64,000 nt of DNA from Pogona vitticeps (taxonomy: Eukaryota; Chordata; Lepidosauria; Squamata; Agamidae), in contig NC_135785.1 of assembly GCF_051106095.1 (NCBI RefSeq), positions 218,723,045 through 218,787,044 on the forward strand, given 5' to 3'. The notes beneath the pieces were generated by a model. The model had not been told where the DNA came from, did no database searches, and saw only the letters and a program-made list of their open reading frames with translations. Numbering within the stretch: the first letter of the stretch is position 1; every line of letters begins with the position of its first letter. Both the position numbers and the translations under genes were made by a program. Shown here piece after piece: positions 11,273-24,785 of this stretch.

Positions 11273-14200
11273 TGCAGTTTATAGCATTCCACTTGCTAAC
11301 TCATAGGGCTCTAGCCTCTCTGTTTATACTGTACTATCCTCTGATTCATCACTGCAGTGTGTGTAAACAGAGCAAAGGTTATGCTGAATCCAGAGACTGC
11401 TTGATCAGATTTTCAAATTACATAAAAAAGTCTTCAATATAGAAATATTGTATGCATTTAAATAACAACATTTTATATTGCACTATATCAGATCGCATTC
11501 CAATAGTCAAAAACAGTTAAAATATAACCATAATATAATTACAATGATACAAACATACAATAAGTAATTATCATTCAATAAAGCAATAAACAAACAATCA
11601 AAATAACTATAATAACAATATAATAATTAAAGTACAGTAATTCTATCCCAATAATTGCCTATAACCACTGGACTCTTCATGTGAAAATATATCACAAAGG
11701 AAATAAGCTTTTATTTCCCAGTGACTTGCAGTAAACAAGAAGTATACTTCTTTTAGAAGACTAGAACATAAAAACAGAAACCGCAGCAGTAACAGAGAAC
11801 TCACTTAACTCACTCTTTTTGAAGACTTAATCTGTGAGCTGATACTCATCATTTATTATGATATATGTGCATTACAATTAATTTATATACTGTTAACTCT
11901 GATGTGGCTGCAACTACAGGACAACTTGGAGGTCTTCCTTTGGCTATTATGGCCACTTCCTTTTCTAACATCTTTCCAAGCAATAATGAATAATTATGTT
12001 TCTTAAACAAGGCTAATTATCTTGTGGTCCACCAAATGTGATGAGACTGCGGCTCTCATCTTTCATTTCTCATCAGCTAAACTAGCAAGAACTGATGGAA
12101 ACTATAGCCAAATATGTAGAAGGCCACACATTACTCATTCATCCATTCAACAGTGCCCCCAGTCACTCAGATCCATAAAAATGAAAGAGATATGTACTTT
12201 AGGATCTGAGATCCTTTGTTTCCAGTAAATGTGTAGATATATTTCAGCCACTAAATGTATTTTAGCAGTTTAGAGATTTGTGTAAGACCATCCTGTATCA
12301 TTCATTATCAATGAGAAAGCTACCTAGAAGTGGACTGAGCTAGAACAGAGGCTAAAATAAGCTTAAAAGCTACTATAGAAGAATCTGTAACACAAGAGGG
12401 AAACAGCATTACAATTCATAAACTAAAGCATTTGCTATAGTATATCAAAGCTTGTACTCCACACAATTGCTCTGGCGCCAGATGGTAGACAATTACTTTT
12501 TGTCACGAGAGAACCAATCATAATCGTTATTCACACTCTGAGAAACACAATGAAATTTGGTAATGAATTGAATTCCACTTTTGCATCCTGTAGTTCCAAT
12601 GGTTCTTTAAATGTATTTGTGTTTGGCACAATTATTTTTAAGTTCCATAGCACTTTTTGTTGCATGGCAGTTGTGGCTTTTTGACAGCAAAGTATCCATC
12701 AGTGTAACACTGATACATATCAACCTCATCTACTCGTATTCCTGCCGCAAGTCACTCCAAATAATGACAACAGACTGTATGCCTGCCACTGCAAAATTAA
12801 CAGAGATACAGAAATGAATCAGTCATAGCGTAGGCACACTAGATACTTAATTCAATCATACTTACCTCTTGATTTCAATGGGGTTACTTTAAGCATGACT
12901 ATGATTGATGAAAGGTCGGGAAAGATATATGGTTCTTCTACCAATCTGAAAACATGGATGGATGATCTGTTTATCATGAATGTGACCTAGGTTTTGAGTT
13001 CATGTCTTCATTAGAGTAATGAAGAAACATGAATATGAGCTTATATTTCTGATATTTTAGTTGTCTAATAAAAGGATCATTCCCCTTGTCTTTAGATTAA
13101 GATTCGAACTATTCCACTGTACAGGAATCAGAATCATTTGCATAGTCTTCTCTTCACCTTATGGCCACTTTCATCATTCAGTACAATGCTTTCTATGCCA
13201 TATTTGCTTTTGCAGAAGGAATACCAGACAAAGGGTTTTTTTTTTGTTTTCAGTTCCTTCTACTGAGTTTTTCAATATTTATAGTAGGAGTGGCTTTCCA
13301 GGATCTGCAACTACCAAACTTAAAACAACATTCATTGAATGATACTTTGCAGGAGATTAAAAAAGGTGTTTTGCAAATTACCTTTTCCACCCCACATATT
13401 TAGCCATCAACAAATTCATTTTAAAAAGTCAAAGAACAGATTACTAATTTCGCATACATCCATACTGCATACATCCATACTGCCCATTTCCTCCTTTTAT
13501 CTCCTTACATGCTTTTCTGAACATTCTTTGTGGTAGTGTGGTGCTGTGCCATAACACAGGGAAAGACATAACATTGGTTCTTGTTCTAGCCATAGATACA
13601 GGAGAGCATTTCATTCTTTTTTTTTCTAAAATAAGAACTCCCCAAATTTCTTCATGACTTCAACAGAAAGAATTCAAAAGGAAAAAAAGACTATTGAAGA
13701 AAACAGAACTCATGCATTAAATTCATCAACACAGAGGACTTTAAATTTTAAATCTTAAAAAGCTCTGAATTCCATGTCTATTCCATTATGTTTATGGTGC
13801 TGAAAGGTTCATTGTTAGCCCAACTGACTGCCAAGTACATCATGATCCTCCTTTTGTTGGAAACCAGCTATAGCACTGGAAGCTGGTCTATTGGGAGCAG
13901 TGGGGTACTGCCCTACTAGACTCAAGTTACTCTACTCAGTCCACTGCCTACCTCCCTATCATGGGGGTAGAGTCTGCTATTAGCTTTATTGTTCGTTAAT
14001 AATTGAATTCCAGCATTGTGCCTGAAACCACGTAAGGCCTGAAGTGTAGTGGTGATGCGGGGACACACTTAAGTTCCTCCTCCACATCTTCACCTCATTC
14101 AGAAGTCAGGCAGACTTTTGCATGCTCACAGCAAAGGTCTGAAGTGGTGCTTGTCAGTGCATTCTGCTCAACATGCATACAGTATTTCCTGGAATGAGAG

Positions 14201-15430
14201 TTCTGAGAGGCAGGGCTCCCAATCATGAAACTCCTGTCAGTGCACACAGTGGAATGCTCTTACAAGTACCACTGCAGATCTTCACTCTGAACATGTGAAA
14301 GGACACCAGAGTGGAATGCGTGTGACTTCATGTCCACCATATATCAAACCCTAATGCTTTTCAAGTTCCAGTGCCTAAATGAGGCTAACATCTGAATCTG
14401 TGCAATTCAGCAGTCTAGTCCCTCCTACGAAACTCACAGGCACACAGCACTTGTTGTTCTTTAAAACAAGATCGGATGCAAAGCTTTTCAGCATATAAAG
14501 AAGCTTCCAAGAGAAAGCAGCAATCAGGGGTGGGTCAGAAAGTTTGACAAGCCCAGTTAATGGATTCTTATGGAACTGAACATGTTGGGAATCAAATGAA
14601 GCTCTACCTTGACCTAAAGGGCTTATCGCTGAGCTGGCTGGACTGGTTGGCTGCTCCTGCAGCTCTGCTTCTTGGCAGTGTATGGAAGTTTTGGCTAGGA
14701 AAAAACCCTAGCTATGCTATAGTGCAGGGACATACAGAGCAGATCAAGCGTCAAGACTAGACCACCCTTTGTTATTGTTTCATCAACTGGCACTTACAGT
14801 GTCAATAACTCTGAAACAGTGGTAAGAGAAAGAACAAAAGGGTTCACTTACTCTCAGTTCTGAATACATAAAAAACAGAATATTGTAGAAAAATAGGAAC
14901 AGACCTTAACTGACTCATAACTTGCATACTGACTACATGACTAAATACTAAGAGACAACAGACTGAAAAAGGAGGGGAAATACTCTTAGGCAGAGAGAGA
15001 ACAATTGGTTAATGCTGGATAGAGTGATAGTCACCTCAGTCCAGAAAGTTACCTCCCAGGCAAACATCTTAAAGACAACGTACCAGGCTGAAAATAATTC
15101 CAATGGTACCCTGGAAAGAAGAGAAAAGAAACATTGTTTTATTTGTGCAGTTCATGGCCTAGACAGGGGGGAAAATGTGTTGAGGAGCACTTGTTCATTT
15201 CATTTGGTATTGGGGGAAAGTAGAACACTTGAATGGATTTGTTTGCTTATTTGTTTGTGACAGACATTTTGTTCTCAACTGTGTACTGTCAACTTGCACA
15301 GAAATTTAGACATTTAATTTACAAAAAGAACCTATGTGTGGAATATGATGAGGGATGGAGGAAGAACCTCTCTCTCTCTCTTTTAAACCCTTATTCTTAA
15401 TCCTAGTTTGTGCGCCTGTATGTTAAACTT
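11273..15430. other. intergenic DNA, nothing recognised
   Basis: A/T-rich DNA with short runs of ATAA-type repeats near 11450-11640. Short open frames such as 14560-14760 and 15012-15260 show no family signature. A TCTC run is at 15369-15381. Confidence 0.4.
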
Positions 15431-15555
15431 CATAGAAGCTACCAATTTGAATTTGACCAAACTCCGGGAGGTAGTGGAAGACAGGAGGGCTTGATGTGCT
15501 CTGGTCCATGGGGTCATGAAGAGTCGGACATGACTTAACGACTGAACAACAAAAA
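15431..15555 (+). mobile_element. 5'-truncated RTE/BovB LINE tail with target duplication
   Basis: The segment ends GGGGTCATGAAGAGTCGG, ACATGACTTAACGACTGAAC and an A-rich end. This is the 3' terminus of an RTE-clade LINE of a different subfamily from the one at 1203-4420. A perfect 11-bp repeat ATGTTAAACTT flanks it (15420-15430 and 15556-15566). Confidence 0.8.
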
Positions 15556-15566
15556 ATGTTAAACTT

Positions 15567-17562
15567 GCAAATTTAATTTTGGTCACAGTCTATGCTGCCT
15601 GGAGGCTTCTGTTACTCATAGTTCGAAAAGCAACTTTTCCAAGCTTGGTCGCAGGTGAAACTAGTTTCCATTACTCAGTGTAAACCAGAAGTCAGCAGGG
15701 AACCTAACACTGCCTCCAGCACCACTTCTAAATGGACTAGTGGCAAAAGTCCAGCTTCAAGACCAAGGAGCCAGACCTTGGCCTGTTTTGGAGGAGAGCT
15801 CAGTGTGCTCTACTACTGCTTCTGTTTTGAATTTAATGAGACCAGGAAATGCATCGACACAAATGTCTCTAAGCGTTATCTCCCAACCTGCAGTTTAAAC
15901 ATACCCAGTTAATTCTTATGTATCTCTCCCAGTATGTTTGTGCTTAGTATGGCACCATGAACCTGTATGCTCTGAATTTAGGCACCTTGGGAAATTAGTT
16001 TCATTCCTTGGGGGATGGGTTATACATGTAACCTATCCACTCTAAGTTCATGAATAAATAATTATTAATTGACATGCAATCTTTCCTAAGAGTGTGATAG
16101 TTCAGTAAACCTTAGAAACCTCAGCGAAAGAACAAAGGAAAAAAACCCAATATTTTAAAAATGCAAAATGGCTATCAAGACAGTGACATATTTCTTTCTC
16201 TTCACCCAGTGGTTCCACAAAATCGCTGGTGGAACTAGCTGCATGTGCATATGTAGACCATGCATTGGCCTCAGTGTAGCCTTAGTGCCTCAGTGGTTCC
16301 TGGTGCTTCAGTAGTTGAAGTGTCCAGAGGTAACCTTGGGCTTTATTGAGGGCTTCAGCTGCTTTTCCTTTGGTGCCAGCATTCAGTCGACTGTATTATT
16401 TTTTATTTCCCTTTCCTCAATTCAAAATGCTTACCTTTTAACCTCATTGAATGCCAAGTAAAGAATCTACTGTGGTGTTCCTCTGTCTTGGGAGTAAACA
16501 GTATCTCCTTGCTCTACTTCATAGCTGATCCAGAATTGCACAAACACCTCTGATTTAGTTTGTTTATGCACACTTGTCTGAAGATTGCACACATGCTGAC
16601 CAATTGCCTGCTCAAGGGTTCATGAGAATGTGAACAAAGTCTTTTTCATATACATCTTGTACCCAGTAGGCTTTTCACTTGTTCAGATGAACAGCTATAT
16701 GAGGAAAAGGCAAGGATACCAGCAGTTAGTGGGCATGATTCTGTTCCCCTTCTGCCTACATGCGTGAACTCAACATTTGATTAGACACATTTACCATGCT
16801 ATCTTTTTATTTTAGACCCAGAGGGCTACAGTCACATGTGACACCACATGCCTATGCTAATACACAGGAGAGAGCTGGGAATTATGGGGACCTTCAGGCC
16901 ACGATTTAGCTTTTCCACTTGCAGTCCACATGGAAACCTTTAGATTTAGATTCTGCAATCTTCTTCAGTTGATCCCAGATTTAATTTTAAGGGAGGGGAT
17001 TAGGATGTGTTCCCTCTGTCAGGCAAAATTCATGTACATGGGTATATATCACAAAAAGGGTCACCCGACTGACAGTTTAGGAGTCAACAATTGTCTCATG
17101 CAAGGTTAAAGTTGCATGAAGACTCCTTCCCTGTCCCTCTCTTCTTCCTCCTCCTCCTCCTCTTTGACCTCTGCTGCAGATCCAGTACCCATTGCCAAGT
17201 GAGAAATACAACTAACCTGTTTACTGTCTAGAAAACAACCGTTTGAAGTCTTCTGTCATTGCTGTTCTTAGGGACACAGGAAGCTGCCTTATTTCTATAG
17301 CCCAGCCTGATGTGGTGACCTTCAGATGTGGACCTAAAAAAACCCTTAATCTCCAGTGAGCTGGAATCCAACACATCTGGAACACACTAGTGGGAGAAAG
17401 CTGATGCAGACCATTATTATGAATTCTGACTTTTCCCACCACTGTCCAGATGCTGTGGGATTGGAGCTTTTGCTAGTAGGTAGAGCCTTCCCATATCAAA
17501 CAGGCAGACTTTTGACAACAAGATGGGTGTTGAGGCAACGGCTTTTCATGGGAAATACTGTA
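15567..17562. other. intergenic DNA; weak repeat near 17260-17420
   Basis: No exon recognised. The stretch 17265-17420 (GGGACACAGGAAGCTGCC, then TTCAGATGTGGACC and CCAACACATCTGGAA in inverted arrangement) looks like a diverged dispersed element. A (CCT)n run is at about 17146-17162. Confidence 0.4.
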
Positions 17563-18221
17563 CAGTGGTGCCTCGACTTACAGCCATAATCCGTTCCAGA
17601 AGATGGACGTAACTCAAAATGGTCATAAGTCGAAGCACCATTTCCCATTGAAATGCATTGGAACGTGATTAATCTGTTCCAGAAAAAAGAAAATAACTCC
17701 CCAAAATAAACTTAAAATGAAACACTGCAAGCCTCATAGGAAGGTGCTGGGGCTGCAATAAAATAAAATAAAATAAAATAAACAACAGAGCTAGCACCGA
17801 AGGCGCTGGGGCTTAAAAACAAAATAAAACAAAAAATAAACAGCGGAGCAAGCCCCATCGGAAGGCACTGGGGCTGCAAAAAAAAAAAAAATCAACAAAA
17901 AACAAAACAACACAGCATAGAAACATAACCCCCAGCCCAAACCCACCCTGCAAGCCCCACCCAGAATAGTTTTTAAAAAGCAGAAAGCAGCACCTTACCT
18001 TACCAGGCAGTCTAAAGTCTCCTCCGACGCACTCACTCTAACCATTGGGGTGAAAGAGCTACAAAGAAGCAGCCCCTTCACCTACTAATGAAGCAAATTT
18101 GAATTTTCCACCTTTTTTCCCTGCCTTCTTCCGGTCGCAACTCAAAGCAAAATTTTGCAGCCGGAGCTGGTCGTAACTCAAAATGGTTGTAAGTCAGGAC
18201 GTTCGTAAGTCAAGGGACCAT
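17563..18221. mobile_element. Tigger/mariner-like non-autonomous DNA transposon
   Basis: The left end after TA (17561-17562) is CAGTGGTGCCTCGACTTACA, and the right end (GTTCGTAAGTCAAGGGACCA) is its diverged reverse complement. Sub-terminal blocks with GGTCATAAGTCG and AAATGGTTGTAAGTC are also inverted. The interior holds three imperfect units with AGGxGCTGGGGCT near 17740, 17800 and 17865, plus (AAAAT)n and poly-A. Confidence 0.75.
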
Positions 18222-18365
18222 TTTTCTCTCATGTGCTTCAAAATTGTTCAACGACTGTTTCCATATGTTTAATTGCACTTCAACAGTAACATAAACTTCA
18301 ACAACAAATTGCCACCAGTTGCAAAGTTGACATTTGTTTTCTTGATGCATGCGCGCATGCACGCA

Positions 18366-18390
18366 TACACACACACACACACACACACAA
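18366..18390. repeat. (CA)n microsatellite
   Basis: Eleven to twelve CA units preceded by alternating GCGCATGCACGCATA sequence. Confidence 0.9.
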
Positions 18391-18489
18391 AGACTGGCTT
18401 CTGCATTGTTGGCATTTGGCAATTGGCATTTATGTGATTGAAGTCACCCTGATGGATATAAGTAACAGGATTCTGGCCAACATGTTCTA

Positions 18490-18590
18490 TTTTTAGATTT
18501 TTTTTAAATTTTAATTTTATAAGTTGCTTTAAGTCATTGTTTTGAAAGAAAGATGGGATGCAAATAAAATAGTATAAAATAATATGAATT
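18490..18590 (+). mobile_element. L2/CR1-type LINE 3' tail
   Basis: The end reads AAGTTGCTTTAAGTCATTG, then GAAAGAAAGATGGGATGCAA and ATAAAATAG. This is the common end of L2-type LINEs in reptiles, truncated to about 100 bp. Confidence 0.55.
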
Positions 18591-19002
18591 GCCATCAGAC
18601 TCTATTCTAAATCCTGGAAAAGGAACAATGTAAAAATTTGAGTTGTGTGTCTGCCACAGTTCCCATCATATGTAGTGCAACTATAGATCCAGAAATACAT
18701 CTAATAAAAATATGTAATTTTCTGAAACTGCACAAGTTCTTATTCAGCACAATATTTTTGCACAAAGCAAATACAACTGGGTTTCTTTCCAGCCCAAACT
18801 CGCATACAATCCAGCTTAAGTTCAACACCATTAAGTCGCAGTAATTTTAATGGAAGAAATCTCAGTACATAGTTAATTCTATTATTGAAGTCACTGGGAT
18901 CTTAAAATGAAAGTCAGTATTATCTCCATACAGACGTAATCTAGGGCTCCAGAACAACAGGCAGAGTTCTCTAATGAACTGAACAACAGTAATAAAAACA
19001 AT

Positions 19003-19565
19003 GTATTTGCGAAGGCTTTCACGGCCAGGATCTAATGGTTGTTGTGGGTTTCTTGGGCTCTTTGGCCGTGTTCTGAAGGTTGTTTTTCCTAGCATTTCGC
19101 CAGTCTCTGTGGCCGGCATCCTCAGAGGACAGCACTCTGTGCTCTGGTGTAGTTGGCTTGGGAGTGCAATATTTATGGCTGTGAGATAGGCTTTTTTCTT
19201 TTTCTGTCGATGGGTGATTAGTGTGTCTTGTGGGTGTATTGTTGTGCTAAGGAAAAGAGATTATCTGTTCCTGTGCTTGATGGGTGTCATTAGCTGGTCT
19301 TTTGTGTGTAGTGATCTCCTGTCCTTGTGGCTGGGTAGAGTTCGTTGACCTTTTGCACGCTGTATGCCAAGTTTTGTTGAGCTTGACACTTTCCTCTTTT
19401 TTGTTGAAGTTCTGCTGGTGCTTGTGGATTTCAATGGCTTCCCTGTGCAGTCTGATGTAATGATTGCTGGTGTTGTCCAGTATTTCAGTATTTTGAAATA
19501 GAATTTCATGTCCAGTTTGTTTTAGGGCATGTTCAGCTACTCCAGATTTTTCAACCAGCTGAAAG
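19003..19565 (-). mobile_element. Penelope-like element fragment, antisense
   Basis: On the minus strand the end reads GCCGGCCACAGAGACTGGCG and continues to GTGAAAGCCTTCGCAAATAC. Further upstream in the element, peptides of the type AEHALKxTGHEILFQ and HREAIEIHKHQQNFNKKEE can be read in pieces. These resemble the linker near the GIY-YIG endonuclease of Poseidon/Neptune Penelope-like elements. It is partial and decayed. Family assignment rests on memory of these motifs. Confidence 0.6.
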
Positions 19566-19930
19566 GGTTAAGAAAAATATTTAACTATGCTATTTAGGAG
19601 CAGTCTCTGATATATCAGTGCTCCAGGCAGTGACAATCTGTTAGCTTGTTTCTGAAACTAATTCACATATTTGTAATGCAAATCTTAGAATATTCAGAAA
19701 ATGGCTTTTTAAAAATCATTTTTTGTAAACAGAAAAGCATACTGCCTGTTTGCAGGTTTTTTATCTATAATTGCTCTCTTTCCGTAAGATCTAGCAAATG
19801 GTTAAGATAATGCTATTGAAGTAGCCCCCTTTTGGTCAAAACTAATCTAATTATCCTAATATTTTATTTGGTTTTTAATTTTACCCATGTTTCATATATG
19901 TCCATAATTTTAAATTGTGCAACATTCTGA
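19566..19930. other. intergenic DNA, nothing recognised
   Basis: A/T-rich sequence between the Penelope fragment and the GAAA microsatellite, with no recognisable gene or element end. Confidence 0.4.
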
Positions 19931-19934
19931 TACA

Positions 19935-20013
<79 letters not shown>

Positions 20014-20014
20014 C
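19935..20014. repeat. (GAAA)n microsatellite
   Basis: About 20 uninterrupted GAAA units. The Lys-Glu-Arg open frame here is an artefact. Confidence 0.97.
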
Positions 20015-20092
20015 ACTTTGTTATGATCTGAAACAGAGACAGCTACTTAGGTTTCCCTCATATAAGCAACTGCTGTTACATATTAAGCTCAC

Positions 20093-20208
20093 TCAAATTT
20101 TAGTCCCAACTGAAGCAGACCCATTCGAATGAAGAGAACTTAAATTTGTATTGGTGAACAATACCCATGCATTTCAGTGGGCTTCCTCTAGTTGGGACTA
20201 AAATTCGA
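20093..20208. repeat. 116-bp inverted-repeat element, possible MITE
   Basis: Arms TTTTAGTCCCAACTGAAGCA (within 20093-20123) and CCTCTAGTTGGGACTAAAAT (within 20178-20208) are inverted with a few mismatches. No target duplication is evident. Confidence 0.55.
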
Positions 20209-20650
20209 TTTAGCCCAGTGTTTCACATGGTGAAACATCAAGGGGACTCTGGAGAAGTCTATGAGCAATTACAATATAAAACTTAACTTTAATATTTTCT
20301 CCACAATTGTTTAGTAGATGTAGATCAGTGGGCTTAATATAACAAACTTGTTTTCTGGCAAGAATGACTTATCTATAAGAAGCACTTAAATTTTCTGAAT
20401 AGAGGAGGAATTATGAGAATATGGAAATAAAGTATCATACAAATGTCTTAGCCGGTTGGCTGAATACTGAGCAGAAACATTAAACACTGTTACATTTTCT
20501 ACCCTTAGTTCATTCAAAAGTTGAAATTTGACGTAATGTTGTGTAATACAGCAATACTCTGGCCTATAAAATATGTTAATTTTAAAATGTTCCTTAAAAT
20601 GCTACTGTTTTCTAATAAAAACATTAAGCCCACTGGTCTACATCTACTTG
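20209..20650. other. intergenic DNA, nothing recognised
   Basis: A/T-rich sequence between the inverted-repeat element and the antisense SINE, with no recognisable element end. Confidence 0.4.
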
Positions 20651-20654
20651 GTAG

Positions 20655-20835
20655 TCCCTGTTGTGTGTGTCTGTTCTGTGTTGTCAAGTCAGAACCAATT
20701 TACAGAAACCCTAATAAGGCTTTCAACGAGTGGTTTTACCAGTTCCACTCCTCCAGTGAATTTTCGTGGTGTCAGGTGAGAATTTGAACCCTGTTTTCTA
20801 GAATCCTAGCCCATCACTCTATCTATGACCACACT
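20655..20835 (-). mobile_element. Sauria-type SINE, antisense
   Basis: It runs from the tail side (TGTTGTCAAGTCAGAACCAAT, split here as TCAAGTCAGAACC) to the head side (TTTGAACCCTGTTTTC, then CATCACTCTATC), i.e. inverted tRNA-like boxes at the right. Diverged. Confidence 0.6.
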
Positions 20836-22009
20836 GAGAATCTAGTCTCAGCATAGGTGAATTGAGTGGAACAACCAGAGTTTTATTGACTGAGTGACTC
20901 ACTTACAGTTGGGACCAACAATTAAATTTATCCCAATGCATTTAATGTCTGGTCTTTAGGGATCAAAGAGCTATAAACTGTGAGTCATGGTTGGCTTATG
21001 GTCTTATAGAATTTCTGGGGATAATGAAAAGAGCCAGGTCCAAACGCAGACAAGACATGGGAATTCTAACTACTGTGAATAAATTGGGTTATCCTCCCAA
21101 ATGATTACACATAGCCAGCATCTCTCATGATCTCAATTCATATAGTTATATGTGGAAATGCAAAGAATATTACACTATTTTCACAGCAAACTAACAGTGA
21201 ATTCTGTGGGAACTTACAGACCAACATGTTTATTAATAACATGAACTTAAAGGCCAGCATTTTCAAGAACCATGGGGCAGAAGGCAATTGGGGGGAGGGT
21301 CTGTCAGAGGAGGGGAAAGATTTAAATGAGTATTTTCAGTGTCTGGATTTGCAATCTACATTTCGTATTTGGGGTAACATCTTTTGGCTACCATCCTAAG
21401 CATATGATGACTGTAATCCAGCAGTGTAACATATGCCGCATAAGGCTGATGATGACCACCAGCCATGGCAGCTTTTCAGAAATTTAAGATTTCCAGCCGC
21501 CCATGGAACTCATCCCAGTGGTGATTTTAGGAAATTAAAGTTTTATGTCAAATCTCATGGCACCCAATGGCTTCTTGAAGACAAAATGAATCCCAAGGAA
21601 ATCTTGGGAACTTTGGGACGGGGGAAATCAGAAAATTTTAATTTCTCCCTGCTCAAAAAACATTGGTTGCTGACATCATCAACCTTGCAGGGTGTAAATT
21701 ATACTACTGGATTTCAGCTATAGTATGCTTAGGGTTGCAACCTTCCTTTTTTCCTCTGGACAGCAGAGAAAGATATTTCTATTTATTAAGATTCTGGCAA
21801 TGGCCTACTTGTTAAGAAAGTTGCTTTCTACTGGGTAGGTGCTGTGTTATCTTTACTGAGTTTCTAAAATTGGGCTGTAACACTAGAACAGCCTATTGAA
21901 TTTAAGATTAGTGTTTATTCAATAAGTCTCAATACTTCAGCAGATCGATTCTAGTTGAGACTATCAGTTAGAATTTTTCCATTGTGTTTAAACTTACTTT
22001 GTGTTTTAA
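20836..22009. other. intergenic DNA, nothing recognised
   Basis: A 96-codon plus-strand frame at 21433-21723 has no recognisable family and no exon borders that I would support. Confidence 0.4.
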
Positions 22010-22115
22010 TTTTTAAAAAATCAAATCTTACTTCACACAGCCTTGAGTTTTATTTTTGCAAGAAAGGTGGGATAGAAATCCAGTCCATCAATCAGCCATT
22101 CAATCAATTAATGGA
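22010..22115 (+). mobile_element. L2-type LINE 3' tail
   Basis: CACAGCCTTGAGTTTTATTT followed by GCAAGAAAGGTGGGATAGAA and an ATCA-rich end, the same design as the 18490 tail. Confidence 0.5.
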
Positions 22116-23249
<1,134 letters not shown>

Positions 23250-23460
23250 TTAATATCCCGCCTATCTGGTCGGGTCAGGACCACTCTAGGCGGCTAACAA
23301 TCATAAAATGAGACATTAAAATGTATAGCAAATCAACTGACAAAAGCATTACACAGAACAAAAAACACAATGACAGAGGAAGGAGGGGGCGTCAGGAATT
23401 ATCTGATGGGAAGGCCTGCTGAAACATCCATGTCTTTAATTGATTCTTAAAGATTATTAT
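23250..23460 (-). mobile_element. L2/CR1-type LINE 3' end, antisense
   Basis: On the minus strand it reads GCCGCCTAGAGTGGTCCTGA, CCCGACCAGATAGGCGGGAT, ATTAAATA and then the tetranucleotide array. The upstream part, to about 23460, matches the A-rich 3' UTR of such LINEs. Confidence 0.7.
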
Positions 23461-24725
23461 TTGATTTCTGTGCTGACCCAGATTACTGCAAGATATATAA
23501 ATGATTATGTTTGAAGAAAACTAATTCACTTTTGGCATAACTGTTCTCTTTTGGCATGTAACCACAGCAATGCAAGTCAACTACTATTTACAGAGACTAC
23601 TGCTTCCTTAATATGTAAATTAGAATATATTTAATTCTATCAATCCTAATTTCAGACAAGGTGAAGCTCTCCTGGAGAAAAAAAAAGGCAAAATACTATC
23701 TGCTAATATATAGATTTTCAACAGACACAGGTATCAACCTAGTGGGAATGCATGTAAATCAAAGGCCCCTAAGTTTTGCTCTTGCAAAAGAGTCTTCTGC
23801 TTATACAACTGATCGAAGCTAGTGTTATTCATGGCTTCTGTCAGATATATAAATTTCACATCCAGGACAGAAAGGTTTCATCTTTAGCAAGTCACATGAA
23901 ATCCTTAGCTTGGTCCTTCATGAAGCATCAATCTACCACTGTTCAGTTGTAGACCTGTCTCCATCAGGTCAGTATATTCATCCTTTTTTAAAACTCCTGA
24001 AGCTCTGAAGTACTGTATTCTCATCCTTCCAGCACCACATTTGGGTAAAAGCTGAGACTTTACTTTACTACCATGTGTTATTTTTCATGGTGTTCATTCT
24101 ATGTTCTGAGGAAGAGGAAAAACATTTGATTTCTAATTTGTATTAAATATGTTGTGTGTATTTATGCTTCTTGTTTTGCTTATTTTTATTTTATTTCCTT
24201 TGTTATATCGAGATTTTGCCTTGTTAGATTGTTTTGTGACTGCTTTTGTGTATTTAACAAATGAATGCACAAATGAATAAACAATTAACACTATGGAAAG
24301 AATGAGAACTTGAAAACTAACAGTAATAGATCTAGGAGAAAATGTTGCAACCCACCATTGGCTTCAGAATTTAGCTAACTTAGCAAATTATAATGGTGCT
24401 GATTAGGCAATTACCAACAAAAGAACTATTGTGTTAAATCTCTTACTCAACACAAATGTGAAAGAAATGTTTAGTTTAATACTACTACAGAAGGCATTAC
24501 CACTAGCCAGTAGTAACAAGGCACCCATATAAATTTCATAGAAATGTTTTTCAGACCATCCTAGAATAAATAAATGTTCAATAAATTAAAATTTTAATTT
24601 TTTAAAAAATATATTTATTCTGCACTTATGTAACCTTTTTAAAGTCATCTCAGCCTGATTAAAGGAAAATGACCCCAGACCCGAACAGTGCCTAAAGACT
24701 TTCTAGACCACAGACAGGAACCCCA
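23461..24725. other. intergenic DNA, nothing recognised
   Basis: A/T-rich sequence; weak resemblance to a LINE tail near 24170-24290 but not enough to call. Confidence 0.4.
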
Positions 24726-24726
24726 G

Positions 24727-24785
24727 CTGGCGTGCTCTGGTCCATGGGGTCATGAAGAGTTGGACACGACTTAACGACGAAACTA
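24727..24785 (+). mobile_element. RTE/BovB LINE tail fragment
   Basis: GGCGTGCTCTGGTCCATGGG followed by GTCATGAAGAGTTGGACACG and ACTTAACGAC. Same tail as at 15431-15555. Confidence 0.75.

Noticed and set aside
21433-21723. 96-codon plus-strand frame
   Set aside because: No family signature, no exon borders.
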